DNA of 45,892 nt, from the NCBI RefSeq assembly GCF_002243385.1, contig NZ_CP016199.1, positions 217,328-263,219 on the forward strand, read 5' to 3'. Numbering within the stretch: the stretch's first letter is position 1; each line of letters opens with the position of its first letter. Made by a program: the position numbers and the translations under genes. This DNA comes from Mogibacterium pumilum. GTDB taxonomy: Bacteria; Bacillota; Clostridia; Peptostreptococcales; Anaerovoracaceae. Of this stretch, positions 16,934 to 25,302 are shown piece after piece. The notes under the pieces were generated by a model. The model worked only from the letters and a program-made list of their open reading frames with translations. It had not been told where the DNA came from and ran no database searches.

Positions 16934-17416
16934 CTAGCAAGGTTTAACTTCTATCTCGAGCTTGTTTCTCAGATTGACATACGGCTCCATCTTGATCTTG
17001 TAGTCAGCAGATATCTTGCCGAAACCATCCTCATCAAGCGAGCTCTCAACCTTATTGGTATATATCTCCATCTCGAGGTTTCCAGCGGGAATAACGTATC
17101 TCGTAATGTTGAGTACGCCCTCTTCAAGCTGCATGTCCATCATACCAGCTCCGTCATCCTTGCCGTACCTTCTAATCTGAAGCTTATCATCACCTTCAAG
17201 CTTCAATATAGTCTTGGTGTTCTCAAGTCCACCATCCTCGACCTCATCGTATGTGATATATGTGGACTTTCCTTTGTTGTATAGGAAGCCCTCTGTACTC
17301 ACTTCGATGTTGTCCTCCAGTATTAGCGTTCTCTTGTAGGTTTGACCACTTGGTACGAGCTGCTCAGTATACTGGTTGTTCGATATTACCAGGTTTACAC
17401 TTTTCTTATCTGCCAT
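16934..17416 (-). CDS. DUF1934 (YwiB-like) beta-barrel protein
   Basis: The 160-residue protein is almost all beta-strand and matches DUF1934: a [20 protein letters not shown] segment, [11 protein letters not shown], an [17 protein letters not shown] strand pair and a final [10 protein letters not shown]. The family is calycin-like and thought to bind a small ligand; function unknown. It sits 10 bases after fprA and 64 bases before the DUF1846 gene, so it is probably co-transcribed with both. Confidence 0.8.
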   Translation of the reverse strand: MADKKSVNLVISNNQYTEQLVPSGQTYKRTLILEDNIEVSTEGFLYNKGKSTYITYDEVEDGGLENTKTILKLEGDDKLQIRRYGKDDGAGMMDMQLEEGVLNITRYVIPAGNLEMEIYTNKVESSLDEDGFGKISADYKIKMEPYVNLRNKLEIEVKPC

Positions 17417-17426
17417 TAATTCCCTC

Positions 17427-18638
17427 TTATGCCTGAGCCTGAACAGATGCAGCGATTACCTTCGCTAGATCTGCAACAGCCTGAGCTGAATCCTCTTTTA
17501 CAGAGGACTTAATTGTTACAATATCTCCTACAAATTCGATATTCTGCAGTCCTTCAAAGAACTCCTTAATAAGCTTTCCGCTCACTGGGTTCCATGAACC
17601 GTTCTCGATAATGCTGACTTTCTTGTTGCACACGCCCATGGACTTCATCTCTCCAAGGGCTTCTTCCATCTTAACGAAGATTCCATTGTTGTAAGTTGTA
17701 CAAGCAATTACGATGTGGTTGTATCTAAAAGCCTGTGGGAGCACATCCATTGGGTCCCAGTGCGATACGTCCATCAACTTCATGCGAGTAACTCCATCCT
17801 CTGCAAGCTCACAAGCAAGAATTTCTGCTGCGTTTTTAGTATTGCCATACGGTGAAGCATATAGAATGAGAACTCCGTTCTCCTCGGACTCGTAGCGTGC
17901 CCAAGTTATGTACGCATTGATATATTTCTCAAAATCCTTACGGATGATGAATCCGTGAAGCGGACAAATCCTCTGAATATCGAGACCGCCAACCTTTCCG
18001 AGAAGCTTCTCGGTAAAAGATCCGTATTTACCAACGATTGTTGTGTAATACTTACGAGCTGATGGTAGCCACTCTAGCTCAAAGTCGTAAGCGTCAGCAA
18101 AGATGTTTCCATCGTGCGCGCCAAAGATTCCGAACGCGTCAGCCGAGAACAGTGAGCCTGTCGACTTCTCGAAAGTTACCATTACCTCTGGCCAGTGAAC
18201 CATCGGCGCCATGTAGAATGTGAAGGTATGTGAACCTGTACATAGCTCATCGCCTTCCTTAATCTCCTCAAAATACTTATCAACATCCCACGTCACGTAC
18301 TGCTTAACCATAGCTTTAATCTTCTTGCTACCGATTACCTTTGCCTCCGGATGTCTCATGATGAGCTCTTCTAGCGAAGCGCTGTGGTCCGGCTCAACGT
18401 GGTTTACAATTACATAGTCAAGCGATCTGCCGTCAAGCATGTAGTCAACGTTCTCATAGAAAACTCCTGCAACCGACTTATCAACGGTGTCCAGCACAAC
18501 TGTCTTTTCGTCATCTATAAAATATGAATTGTACGCCATACCATCGTTCATTGGAATAGCTCCTTCGAAGACGGAGAGTTTACGCTCGTTACCGCCAATC
18601 CACCAAATCCCATTTGTTACCTTATAAACGCAATGCAT
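17427..18638 (-). CDS. fprA: FprA-type flavodiiron protein
   Basis: The 403-residue enzyme reduces O2 to water and/or NO to N2O in anaerobes, taking electrons from rubredoxin or a flavoreductase. Its N-terminal metallo-beta-lactamase domain holds diiron ligands His80-x-Glu82-x-Asp84-His85 (NHVEPDHSA), a later His in MVHWPEV, Asp in FSADAFG and His in CPLHG. The C-terminal flavodoxin domain (about 255-400) starts with ILYASPYGNTKNAAE, the FMN phosphate loop. No rubredoxin domain is fused. First gene of the fprA-DUF1934-DUF1846 operon, with its own promoter at 18698-18727. Confidence 0.95.
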   Translation of the reverse strand: MHCVYKVTNGIWWIGGNERKLSVFEGAIPMNDGMAYNSYFIDDEKTVVLDTVDKSVAGVFYENVDYMLDGRSLDYVIVNHVEPDHSASLEELIMRHPEAKVIGSKKIKAMVKQYVTWDVDKYFEEIKEGDELCTGSHTFTFYMAPMVHWPEVMVTFEKSTGSLFSADAFGIFGAHDGNIFADAYDFELEWLPSARKYYTTIVGKYGSFTEKLLGKVGGLDIQRICPLHGFIIRKDFEKYINAYITWARYESEENGVLILYASPYGNTKNAAEILACELAEDGVTRMKLMDVSHWDPMDVLPQAFRYNHIVIACTTYNNGIFVKMEEALGEMKSMGVCNKKVSIIENGSWNPVSGKLIKEFFEGLQNIEFVGDIVTIKSSVKEDSAQAVADLAKVIAASVQAQA

Positions 18639-18697
18639 TTCGTACCCCCCTTATAAGCTAAATTCAAATGCAAATTATGCATAAATCATATTAGTAG

Positions 18698-18727
18698 ATT
18701 ATACTACTTCGACGTGTAGTTCATCAA
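18698..18727 (-). promoter_or_regulatory. fprA promoter
   Basis: Minus-strand -35 TTGATG (18722-18727) and -10 TATAAT (18698-18703) with 18-base spacing. A near-palindrome ATGCAAATTATGCAT at 18668-18682 falls between promoter and gene and could be an operator. Confidence 0.6.
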
Positions 18728-18845
18728 CTTATATTGGTACGGTTCGAGTAATTTCTCACATAAAAAACATATATTTTGCTATTAAATAATTATTTTCACT
18801 ATATAATGATTACAAGATAAAAAATAATATTTGAGGAGACTATCT

Positions 18846-20303
18846 ATGAGTGATTTTGATCATACTACTCCAACTGAAAATAGCGGGATCAGCCCAACCG
18901 ATGAAAGACTTGAAGGTGAGAGCCAAGATTCTATTCATGAAACCGTTCACGAAGACGCTGATGAATACTGGCAGGATGAAAACTCTATCTACGATGTGGA
19001 GAATGTCCACCTTCCTGAAGATCCTCCAGTCAAGAAGGAGTGGGGTAGCTATGCCCCTGAGGATGCCGGCGACTTCCTTCCAAGAGATGGCAAGGATCCT
19101 AACTTCGTGCTGATTGACGAAAATAGCAATGTCCTCGCCCCAAGGAACAGATGCACTAGAGGGAGCCACGTAGATTATGCAAAGCATGCTGCGGCTAGTA
19201 GTGATGGTATGCAGGCTCCCTACAACGTTCTAAATCAGAAGAGTCCAAACTACGTGACTAAGAAGTTCTTTATCATTACGCTTATAATCGCGATGACTCT
19301 TACCTCACTGATTAGTTCAGTACTAGCGGTGTTCTTCTCTAACAGAACGCCTTCATACAGAAATCTATCTACTTCATCGCTTCAGAGTACAACGGGCAAC
19401 AAGCTTACCATAGATGAAATTACTAGTAAAAATGCTGATGCTGTAGTCGAGATTATGACTACTACTGGGGGCACTAGCGAAGGTGCTGGAAGCGGTGTCA
19501 TCGTAAAATCAAACGGTTACATAGTTACGAATTATCATGTAATCGATGGTGCGACGACTATCGCTGTAAGACTTCACAACGGAAAGAGTTATTCTGCTAG
19601 CGTGGTAGGCTACGACGAGCAAACCGATATCGCGGTGCTCAAGATAGATGCTACTAAGCTCAACGCTGTTACTATCGGTAGGAGTAGCAAGCTATCTGTC
19701 GGAGACCTAGCTGTTGTAATCGGAAACCCTCTTGGCAAGCTCGGTGGAACTGTGACATCAGGCATAATAAGTGCCAAGGACCGTAAGATTGAGCTCGAAA
19801 ATAGAACTCGTACGCTCATTCAAACAGATGCTTCTATAAATGAAGGGAACTCGGGCGGAGCACTGTTTAACGGCAGAGGTGAACTCGTCGGAATAGTAGT
19901 AGCCAAGGGTTCAGGAACAGGTATCGAAGGACTGGGATTCGCAATTCCAATCGACTCAGTTGCTTCATCCATAGACGATATAATCGAACATGGTACTATC
20001 ACCGGCAAGCCGATGGCAGGAATTTCTATCTACGATGGCTCCGTAAAAGATAAGTCGACCGGCAAGAGCAGTGCAGCCGTTCTCATCGCTGAAGTAAATG
20101 GCTCAAATGCCAAAGCGGCAGGGCTCAAGACGGGCGATCAAATCGTATCCATTGACAACGAGAAAATCTCAACGGCTGAAGGCCTAATTTCAGCTATCCA
20201 GAGCCACCGCATCGGCGATACTATTAAACTCGGTATCATCAGGGATGGTGAGGAGATGACCATTTCCGTGAAGCTGCAGAGTTCAGCGGAGATTAAGAAG
20301 TAG
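18846..20303 (+). CDS. HtrA/DegP-type membrane-anchored serine protease with PDZ domain
   Basis: The 485-residue S1C-family protease has an N-terminal acidic cytoplasmic region of about 140 residues, one transmembrane helix (141-164), a trypsin-like domain with triad His231 (TNYHVID), Asp261 (QTDIAVL) and Ser336 (GNSGGAL), and a PDZ domain (about 385-480, AAGLKTGDQIVSID). It degrades or refolds misfolded envelope proteins outside the membrane. ATG 18846 was chosen because GAGGAG lies nine bases before it; a longer frame opening with TTG at 18831 overlaps that site. A -10-like TATAAT stands at 18802-18807. The long acidic cytoplasmic head is typical of Gram-positive HtrA. Confidence 0.93.
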   Translation: MSDFDHTTPTENSGISPTDERLEGESQDSIHETVHEDADEYWQDENSIYDVENVHLPEDPPVKKEWGSYAPEDAGDFLPRDGKDPNFVLIDENSNVLAPRNRCTRGSHVDYAKHAAASSDGMQAPYNVLNQKSPNYVTKKFFIITLIIAMTLTSLISSVLAVFFSNRTPSYRNLSTSSLQSTTGNKLTIDEITSKNADAVVEIMTTTGGTSEGAGSGVIVKSNGYIVTNYHVIDGATTIAVRLHNGKSYSASVVGYDEQTDIAVLKIDATKLNAVTIGRSSKLSVGDLAVVIGNPLGKLGGTVTSGIISAKDRKIELENRTRTLIQTDASINEGNSGGALFNGRGELVGIVVAKGSGTGIEGLGFAIPIDSVASSIDDIIEHGTITGKPMAGISIYDGSVKDKSTGKSSAAVLIAEVNGSNAKAAGLKTGDQIVSIDNEKISTAEGLISAIQSHRIGDTIKLGIIRDGEEMTISVKLQSSAEIKK

Positions 20304-20321
20304 TATATATCATGCAACATA

Positions 20322-20355
20322 AAAGCAGAACTCTTCATCTGAAGGGTTCTGCTTT
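20322..20355. terminator. Bidirectional terminator between htrA and the P1B ATPase operon
   Basis: AAAGCAGAAC (20322-20331) pairs perfectly with GTTCTGCTTT (20346-20355), with an inner CTTC/GAAG extension. T-runs follow on both strands. Confidence 0.8.
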
Positions 20356-20408
20356 ACTTTAAAGTAGCTTTAAAGCCTTATGAATACCAGATACAGAATC
20401 AGCCTAAA

Positions 20409-20489
20409 TTAGCGTTTCTTGTATCCTGTTACCATTGTCATAGCAAAACAAAAAACTGTTGCCCATGCGAAAAATCTATGCTTCTTCAT
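20409..20489 (-). CDS. 26-residue single-span peptide following the P1B ATPase
   Basis: MKKHRFFAWATVFCFAMTMV followed by TGYKKR and TAA. It has a perfect AAGGAG site seven bases before ATG 20489, inside the 3' end of the ATPase gene, which it overlaps by 14 bases in another frame. The peptide has basic ends around one hydrophobic stretch, so it would span the membrane once. The composition recalls short DUF6219-type peptides found beside such transporters, but that label is tentative. A regulatory subunit or stabiliser of the ATPase, like other small P-type ATPase partners, is inferred from the tight coupling. Confidence 0.6.
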   Translation of the reverse strand: MKKHRFFAWATVFCFAMTMVTGYKKR

Positions 20490-22602
20490 AATCCAACTCC
20501 TTAATGTCTTCTTCAGACTCACTTAGTAGCGGTGTTGTGCTGTACAGTCCGCTGAGTATAGTCGATCCGTTGTGGAACAATGCCGATGACGAAGGTGTGA
20601 TAATTCCTACAACACCTAGTCCAATAAGCCCAGCATTAAACGCCACGATGAACTTATAGTTGTTATCGATTCTGTTCATAAGCTGCATGCTTATCTTTCT
20701 CAGCAGCGCGATTCTATGGAGGTCATCCGACGAAATCGTGATGTCGGAGATTTCTCTCGCAATCGCAGCACCTTCATTTACAGCAATTCCAACGTCTGCT
20801 TCAGCTAGAGCAGGTGCATCGTTAACACCGTCACCAACCATGATTACCTTTCGTCCAGCAGCGTGTTCCGTTTTTATAAATTCAAGCTTGTCTTCCGGAA
20901 GCACCTCTGCACGATACTCCGTGAGATCGAGCTTCTTAGCTACTGCAGCAGCCGTTCTCTCGTTATCTCCCGTGAGCATGCATACCTTCGACACCCCTAG
21001 TTCATAAAGCTCCTTGATTACATCGGCAGCCTCTTCTCTAAGTGGGTCAAATATGCAAATTACCGCTTGTAGCACTCCGTCATAAGCAAGGTATAGATGC
21101 GAGTACTCTGTTGGCAGAGTCTCTAGCTTACCTTCTTCGCCCTCCGGCACTGTGCTCTTACTATCTTCAAATACAAAGTGATAGCTGCCTATTATCGCAT
21201 TCTTGCCATCGATGTTACTCGAAATTCCGTGAGCAACCACGTAATCGACTTTAGAGTGCATCTCTTCATGCGAGATACTACGCTTTTTAGCCTCTTCAAC
21301 TACTGCATTTGCAACAGAATGCGGATAATGCTCTTCTAGGCAAGCCGCAATTCTAAGGCTCTCCTTCTCACTAGCGTCGCCAAAAGTAATGATATCCACT
21401 ACAGATGGTGTCGCATGTGTCAGTGTCCCCGTCTTGTCAAATACTACGGTGTCTGCTGTTGCAGCTGCTTCGAGGAACTTACCGCCCTTAACCGAAATGT
21501 CGTACTTGCTAGCCTCCTTGATTGCAGATAACATCGAAAGCGGCATCGCCAGATTTAGTGCACACGAGAAATCTACCATCAGGAATGACAGCGCTCTCGT
21601 CACATTTCTGGTCAGTAGGTAGGTTATTGCCGTTCCTGCCAGCGAATACGGCACCAATCTATCAGCGAGGTGGAATGCTCTCTCTTCAGTTTCTGACTTG
21701 AGTTTCTCCGACTCCTCGATAATCTTTACTATCTGGTCATACTTACCGGTTCCTGCTGACTGAGCAACTTCGATTACGCAGCTTCCGTCTTCAACGACAG
21801 TTCCCGCATATACATATCCACCAGCCTCCTTGTGAACTGGAATAGATTCACCAGTCATGGCCGCCTGATTTACCGAAACAGAACCTTCAACAACCTTTCC
21901 GTCTAGTGGAATAACGTTAGAAATTCCAACGACAATTTTATCTCCTGGCTTTACCTCTTTGACATCGACTAGCACGTCGACATCTTCTGTCCTCTTCCAC
22001 ACCTTTGTTACGTTAAGTGACATGACACTTGCAAGGTCTGTAACCGACTTGCGACGAGTCCATTCACCGAGAGTGTCTCCCACATTGAGCAGAAACATTA
22101 CTGATGATGCAGTGTCAAAGTCGCCTCTGAGCATAGATGCTGTGATTGCAGTAGCATCTAGCGTTGCAACCTCAAGTTTGCCCTTAGAAAGCGATTTTAT
22201 ACCCTGAGCGATGAACTTGACACTCTTTACTATCGTCACACCGTTGCGTACCCAGATTGGCAAGAATAGCTTGCTTAGAGTTCTGAACATGAGCATGTTC
22301 ATCATCTTTTCCTGGTACTTATGATCCAGTGCCCTGCTGGTCTGTTCCGGAACTAGCGCGATAGCCTTTTCATCACTGTAAGAGAAAGTCCTCAATGCTT
22401 CGAGAAGAGCTTTTCGTCCCTCTGCACCACCCCTATATCTAATCGACGCATCGCTCGTTCTGTCGTGAATTGTTGCTTGCACGACAAAGGGTTTATTTTT
22501 CAAATAGTATTCCAGAATATCCGCCCGCTCCATCGTCATCTTGTAATGTGGCAGACCCACACGTATCCTAGAACTAGATTCGTGAAGTATTACAAATCGC
22601 AT
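20476..22602 (-). CDS. Heavy-metal P1B-type ATPase with FSC transport motif
   Basis: The 708-residue metal pump has an N-terminal HMA-like segment without a CxxC pair (about 1-75, starting MRFVILHESSSRIRVGLPHY), TGES (250-253), the phosphorylated Asp389 in DKTGTLT and the GDGVNDAPAL hinge. In the transmembrane metal site the usual CPC is replaced: DFSCALNLAMP (344-354) aligns with xCPCALGLATP, leaving one Cys. Substrate therefore cannot be read off the classical rules; a non-copper divalent metal is possible. It follows a DUF6110-like gene with a one-base TAATG overlap, and is followed by the 26-residue peptide gene. Confidence 0.88.
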   Translation of the reverse strand: MRFVILHESSSRIRVGLPHYKMTMERADILEYYLKNKPFVVQATIHDRTSDASIRYRGGAEGRKALLEALRTFSYSDEKAIALVPEQTSRALDHKYQEKMMNMLMFRTLSKLFLPIWVRNGVTIVKSVKFIAQGIKSLSKGKLEVATLDATAITASMLRGDFDTASSVMFLLNVGDTLGEWTRRKSVTDLASVMSLNVTKVWKRTEDVDVLVDVKEVKPGDKIVVGISNVIPLDGKVVEGSVSVNQAAMTGESIPVHKEAGGYVYAGTVVEDGSCVIEVAQSAGTGKYDQIVKIIEESEKLKSETEERAFHLADRLVPYSLAGTAITYLLTRNVTRALSFLMVDFSCALNLAMPLSMLSAIKEASKYDISVKGGKFLEAAATADTVVFDKTGTLTHATPSVVDIITFGDASEKESLRIAACLEEHYPHSVANAVVEEAKKRSISHEEMHSKVDYVVAHGISSNIDGKNAIIGSYHFVFEDSKSTVPEGEEGKLETLPTEYSHLYLAYDGVLQAVICIFDPLREEAADVIKELYELGVSKVCMLTGDNERTAAAVAKKLDLTEYRAEVLPEDKLEFIKTEHAAGRKVIMVGDGVNDAPALAEADVGIAVNEGAAIAREISDITISSDDLHRIALLRKISMQLMNRIDNNYKFIVAFNAGLIGLGVVGIITPSSSALFHNGSTILSGLYSTTPLLSESEEDIKELDYEEA

Positions 22603-22946
22603 TATTCAGCGTCCTTAATTTCTTCTACTTGTTTTTCAACAGCTTCTTTGTCCTCATCGTATGCTTCAACGATTGCTCTAGCCCTCTCAACCATCATCAT
22701 CTCTTCTTCAGCATAAAGAACAGCGTTTATATCCATAGCATCCTCATAGATATCTTCGCAGTTCTCTTTGAGAGTTGTAGTTGTCTCCATAAGAGTATCC
22801 TTACCACGTAGAACTGCAGCTGTACAATATGTGTAAACCTTCTTAGCGTCCTTGCTTGTAAGTATTAGCTTGCCAACTGTTCCAGCGAGGAATCCTGCTG
22901 CAACGCATCCAATACCCATACAACTATGCTTTCCTAAAAATTTCAT
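22602..22946 (-). CDS. DUF6110-like small protein preceding the P1B ATPase
   Basis: The 114-residue protein begins MKFLGKHSCMGIGCVAAGFL, a hydrophobic Gly/Ala-rich helix (about 9-30) with Cys9 and Cys14, then a short basic turn and a long acidic, probably helical C-terminus (about 60-114). ATG 22946 has a GAGGAGG site; an upstream in-frame ATG (23003) lacks one. The pattern fits DUF6110, small membrane proteins encoded next to P1B ATPases in Clostridia. The two Cys in the membrane helix could take part in metal handling (inference). First gene of the operon. Confidence 0.7.
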   Translation of the reverse strand: MKFLGKHSCMGIGCVAAGFLAGTVGKLILTSKDAKKVYTYCTAAVLRGKDTLMETTTTLKENCEDIYEDAMDINAVLYAEEEMMMVERARAIVEAYDEDKEAVEKQVEEIKDAE

Positions 22947-23187
22947 AATAAACCTCCTCGTATAATATGTTTTACCGACACATTTTCTTATGAAAAGTGT
23001 CATACAATAACTTGTTCAACTTTGGATATCCCAGCTTGAATTAATTCACACAATCATTGATTGTATCCAATATATCACTCCTGAAATTCGCTAGTCAACA
23101 TTAACCTTTGTTGGACTGCCTTAACTTCAGCCGATTTTCAAGGGTTTTAGGGTCTCTATCGTTGTTCTCTATGTATATTCTACGATA

Positions 23188-23316
23188 CATTGAAATTTTA
23201 CCGGTATTTTTACCAACTCATTTTGTCCACCCTGTATCTTCTTTCAAAAAAGATATAACCGCTGCATCCATTGAAATTTCAACGACCACAGCGGTTTTTA
23301 CCAACTCTTTTTGTCC
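23188..23316. repeat. Two imperfect direct repeats around a hairpin
   Basis: On the minus strand two copies share GGACAAAA(A/T)GAGTTGGTAA, followed later by AAATTTCAATG: 23269-23316 and 23188-23228. The first also contains AACCGCTG (23258-23265) and CAGCGGTT (23289-23296), an 8-bp stem. In one minus-strand frame both repeats read as protein-like sequence (RKIWVIGQKELVKTAVVVEI onward) broken by TGA at 23218-23220. No transposase is present. It could be a REP-like or IS-end repeat, or decayed coding DNA. Confidence 0.45.
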
Positions 23317-23428
23317 TATAACCCAAATTTTTCGTTACGCATCAGGTTTGTATATATCTAGAAAATATGCAATCGGGAGACACCTGTTAGTAAAATACTG
23401 ATATGTGAGAATGTGAAATTTAAGTACT

Positions 23429-23458
23429 AAAAAAGCGGGCAGTTTACGACCTGACCGC
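23429..23458 (-). terminator. Terminator of the ispE-gntR transcript
   Basis: On the minus strand GCGGTCAG (23451-23458) pairs with CTGCCCGC (23435-23442) with one mismatch, followed by TTTTTT (23429-23434). It is about 80 bases past the gntR stop. Confidence 0.65.
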
Positions 23459-23537
23459 AACAACAGAAGGAATGATATGTCAGTTTCGATTACTCTCTAA
23501 GTTTGCATGCTTTTCGCCTTTTAAACTCTAAAGACCT

Positions 23538-24206
23538 TTATATCATGCCATTTCCTTTGTCTTTCTCTACGATAAACTTTCTGAGCGTATTGATATGATC
23601 TGATGCTGCTTTTCTAGCTGCTTCTGCATCGCCAGCTATGATTGCATCTACAATCTTCTTATGCTCAACCGGCTGAATCATATACTTGCCCTGGCTCTCA
23701 TAGTATAAGTAACGGAATCTCATCGAGAGATCCTGCGCCTGCTTAACCATCTGCATGAGGGTCCTATTACCACTGCACTGAACTATATAATTATGGAGCT
23801 TAACGTCATACTCTACCATCTCATCCTTGTCGTTATTCTCCATTGCAAGCTCGCTAAGTCTGAGCAACTTCTTTAAAGCTGCTTTATCCTCATCAGTAGC
23901 TTTAACCGCAGCAATAGAAGCAGCGAGACCACCGAGGGTTTCTCTAACCTCAAATACATCTTCGAGATCCTTAATCGAAATCTCAGATACGTATGCACCG
24001 TGGCGCGGCTCGATGACCACCAGACCTTCGTTAGCAAGCTTGCGAATCGCCTCTCTGATAGGCGTTCTACTTACATTCATCTTCTCCGCCAGGTCAATTT
24101 CCATGAGCCTTGTGTGTGCCTCTATTTCACCCGTTAGAATTCGTTTCTTGAGCTCCATGTATACTAGCTCTCTAAGTGGTTTCTGAATCTGAAAATCTAA
24201 CTCCAT
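23538..24206 (-). CDS. GntR-family regulator, FadR/FCD subfamily
   Basis: The 222-residue DNA-binding regulator has a winged helix-turn-helix at residues 9-75 (LAEKMNVSRTPIREAIRKL recognition region, then GLVVIEPRHGAYV wing) and an all-helical FCD ligand domain at about 80-205 with the conserved Asp and His metal-binding positions (EYDVKLHNYIV; VEHKKIVDAI). FCD members bind small organic acids or sugars acids and usually regulate adjacent metabolic genes. Its start lies inside the end of ispE (10-base overlap), so it is co-transcribed with it; the effector is unknown. Confidence 0.9.
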   Translation of the reverse strand: MELDFQIQKPLRELVYMELKKRILTGEIEAHTRLMEIDLAEKMNVSRTPIREAIRKLANEGLVVIEPRHGAYVSEISIKDLEDVFEVRETLGGLAASIAAVKATDEDKAALKKLLRLSELAMENNDKDEMVEYDVKLHNYIVQCSGNRTLMQMVKQAQDLSMRFRYLYYESQGKYMIQPVEHKKIVDAIIAGDAEAARKAASDHINTLRKFIVEKDKGNGMI

Positions 24207-25198
24207 ACGTCATGCCCTCCGCTCTTCGTCTTCCAGTATCGCCAAGTCGGTTCAACCCATCTAGCAGATTCTAAAGCCTTATAATCAGCCTCGAACCTAG
24301 TGTATTCAGTATAGTAAGCTGCCACAGTCGGCCCGCTTCCACTCATCAGAACTTCATCTGCCTGCAAATTTTCGCGAATTCGCGACACTAAACTCTGCAC
24401 TTCTTCGTAGTTCGCAAGTGTGTACAGCTCAAGGTCATTGTAGAAGAGATTAATATCTACTTCCCTCTGAGCATAATCTGTGTCTTCTAGCTTCCTATCT
24501 ATTGCCTCATAGACTTCTTTAGTAGATACGGCAATACTCGGATTAAATAAAATCACGAAATATGGTCTCGGCTCAACTGCCTCAACCACTTCCCCAATTC
24601 CGGAAACTATCGCAGCACTGCTAGCCTCTTCAATCTTGGGTAATCCCTCCAGTTCGTCAGCATTAAGATATGTATTCATCATTATAGAAAAAGGCACATC
24701 CGCTCCAACCTTAACTCCAACATCCATGAGTTCTCTCATAGATAGTGGATTACCGAGCAAGTGGTTCACTCCGAGCATAACCGCTGCAGCATTTCCACTG
24801 CCACCAGCAATGCCAGCTGCCACAGGCAGTTTCTTGTCGATTTCGATTGAGATGCAGTCTGCACCTCTCTCCTTCATCAAATCAGTAAGATTATATCTAC
24901 CAGAAATCGCTCTAACGACAGATATCGCGCCCTTTACAGCCAGGTTGTCCGCAGTTAAAGGAATATTCCTATTAGCTGAAAACAAGTATATGTTAGTTTC
25001 TGAAAAAAAACAATTGTAATTGTAATTATTTATTTTTTTAGTTTTTATTTTCAAGGTATCGAAAATATTGATACCTTGCATGAATGACTTTATGTCGTGA
25101 TAACCATCTGCTCTTCGGGATAGTACATATAGCGAAAGATTGATTTTGGCATATGCATTAAGCTCGATTTCAGATGATTTTACAGCATCTCTATTCAT
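24197..25198 (-). CDS. ispE: 4-diphosphocytidyl-2-C-methyl-D-erythritol kinase
   Basis: Phosphorylates CDP-methylerythritol, a mid step of the MEP isoprenoid pathway. The product is 333 residues, slightly long for the family. GHMP-kinase motifs: AYAKINLSL (15-23) with the substrate lysine, the ATP loop PVAAGIAGGSGNAAAVM (125-141), catalytic Asp in GADVPF and the C-terminal MSGSGPTV loop. ATG 25198 is used because the family starts near ELNAYAKINL and a GGTGAG site precedes it; a longer frame from 25252 adds 18 residues with no ribosome site. An asparagine-rich insertion (KKINNYNYNC near 54-63) is unusual. Confidence 0.93.
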   Translation of the reverse strand: MNRDAVKSSEIELNAYAKINLSLYVLSRRADGYHDIKSFMQGINIFDTLKIKTKKINNYNYNCFFSETNIYLFSANRNIPLTADNLAVKGAISVVRAISGRYNLTDLMKERGADCISIEIDKKLPVAAGIAGGSGNAAAVMLGVNHLLGNPLSMRELMDVGVKVGADVPFSIMMNTYLNADELEGLPKIEEASSAAIVSGIGEVVEAVEPRPYFVILFNPSIAVSTKEVYEAIDRKLEDTDYAQREVDINLFYNDLELYTLANYEEVQSLVSRIRENLQADEVLMSGSGPTVAAYYTEYTRFEADYKALESARWVEPTWRYWKTKSGGHDVWS

Positions 25199-25302
25199 AA
25201 ATCTCACCCTGGATTCTAAAAATGCGAGGATGCATTGCACCCTCGCATACATTGTACTATTTATTATACAAAAATGTTATATATAATTTGCGAATTTTCG
25301 AA

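Larger units (their letters stand above)
22947..23537. other. 590-base gap between the P1B ATPase operon and the GntR gene
   Basis: Holds the direct repeats at 23188-23316 and the terminator at 23429-23458. The plus-strand frame at 23108-23401 lacks a ribosome site and lies over the repeats, so I do not call it. No other gene was seen. Confidence 0.5.

Noticed and set aside
23108-23401. 97-codon plus-strand open frame
   Set aside because: It lacks a ribosome site, overlies the direct repeats, and its opposite strand has the more protein-like reading.
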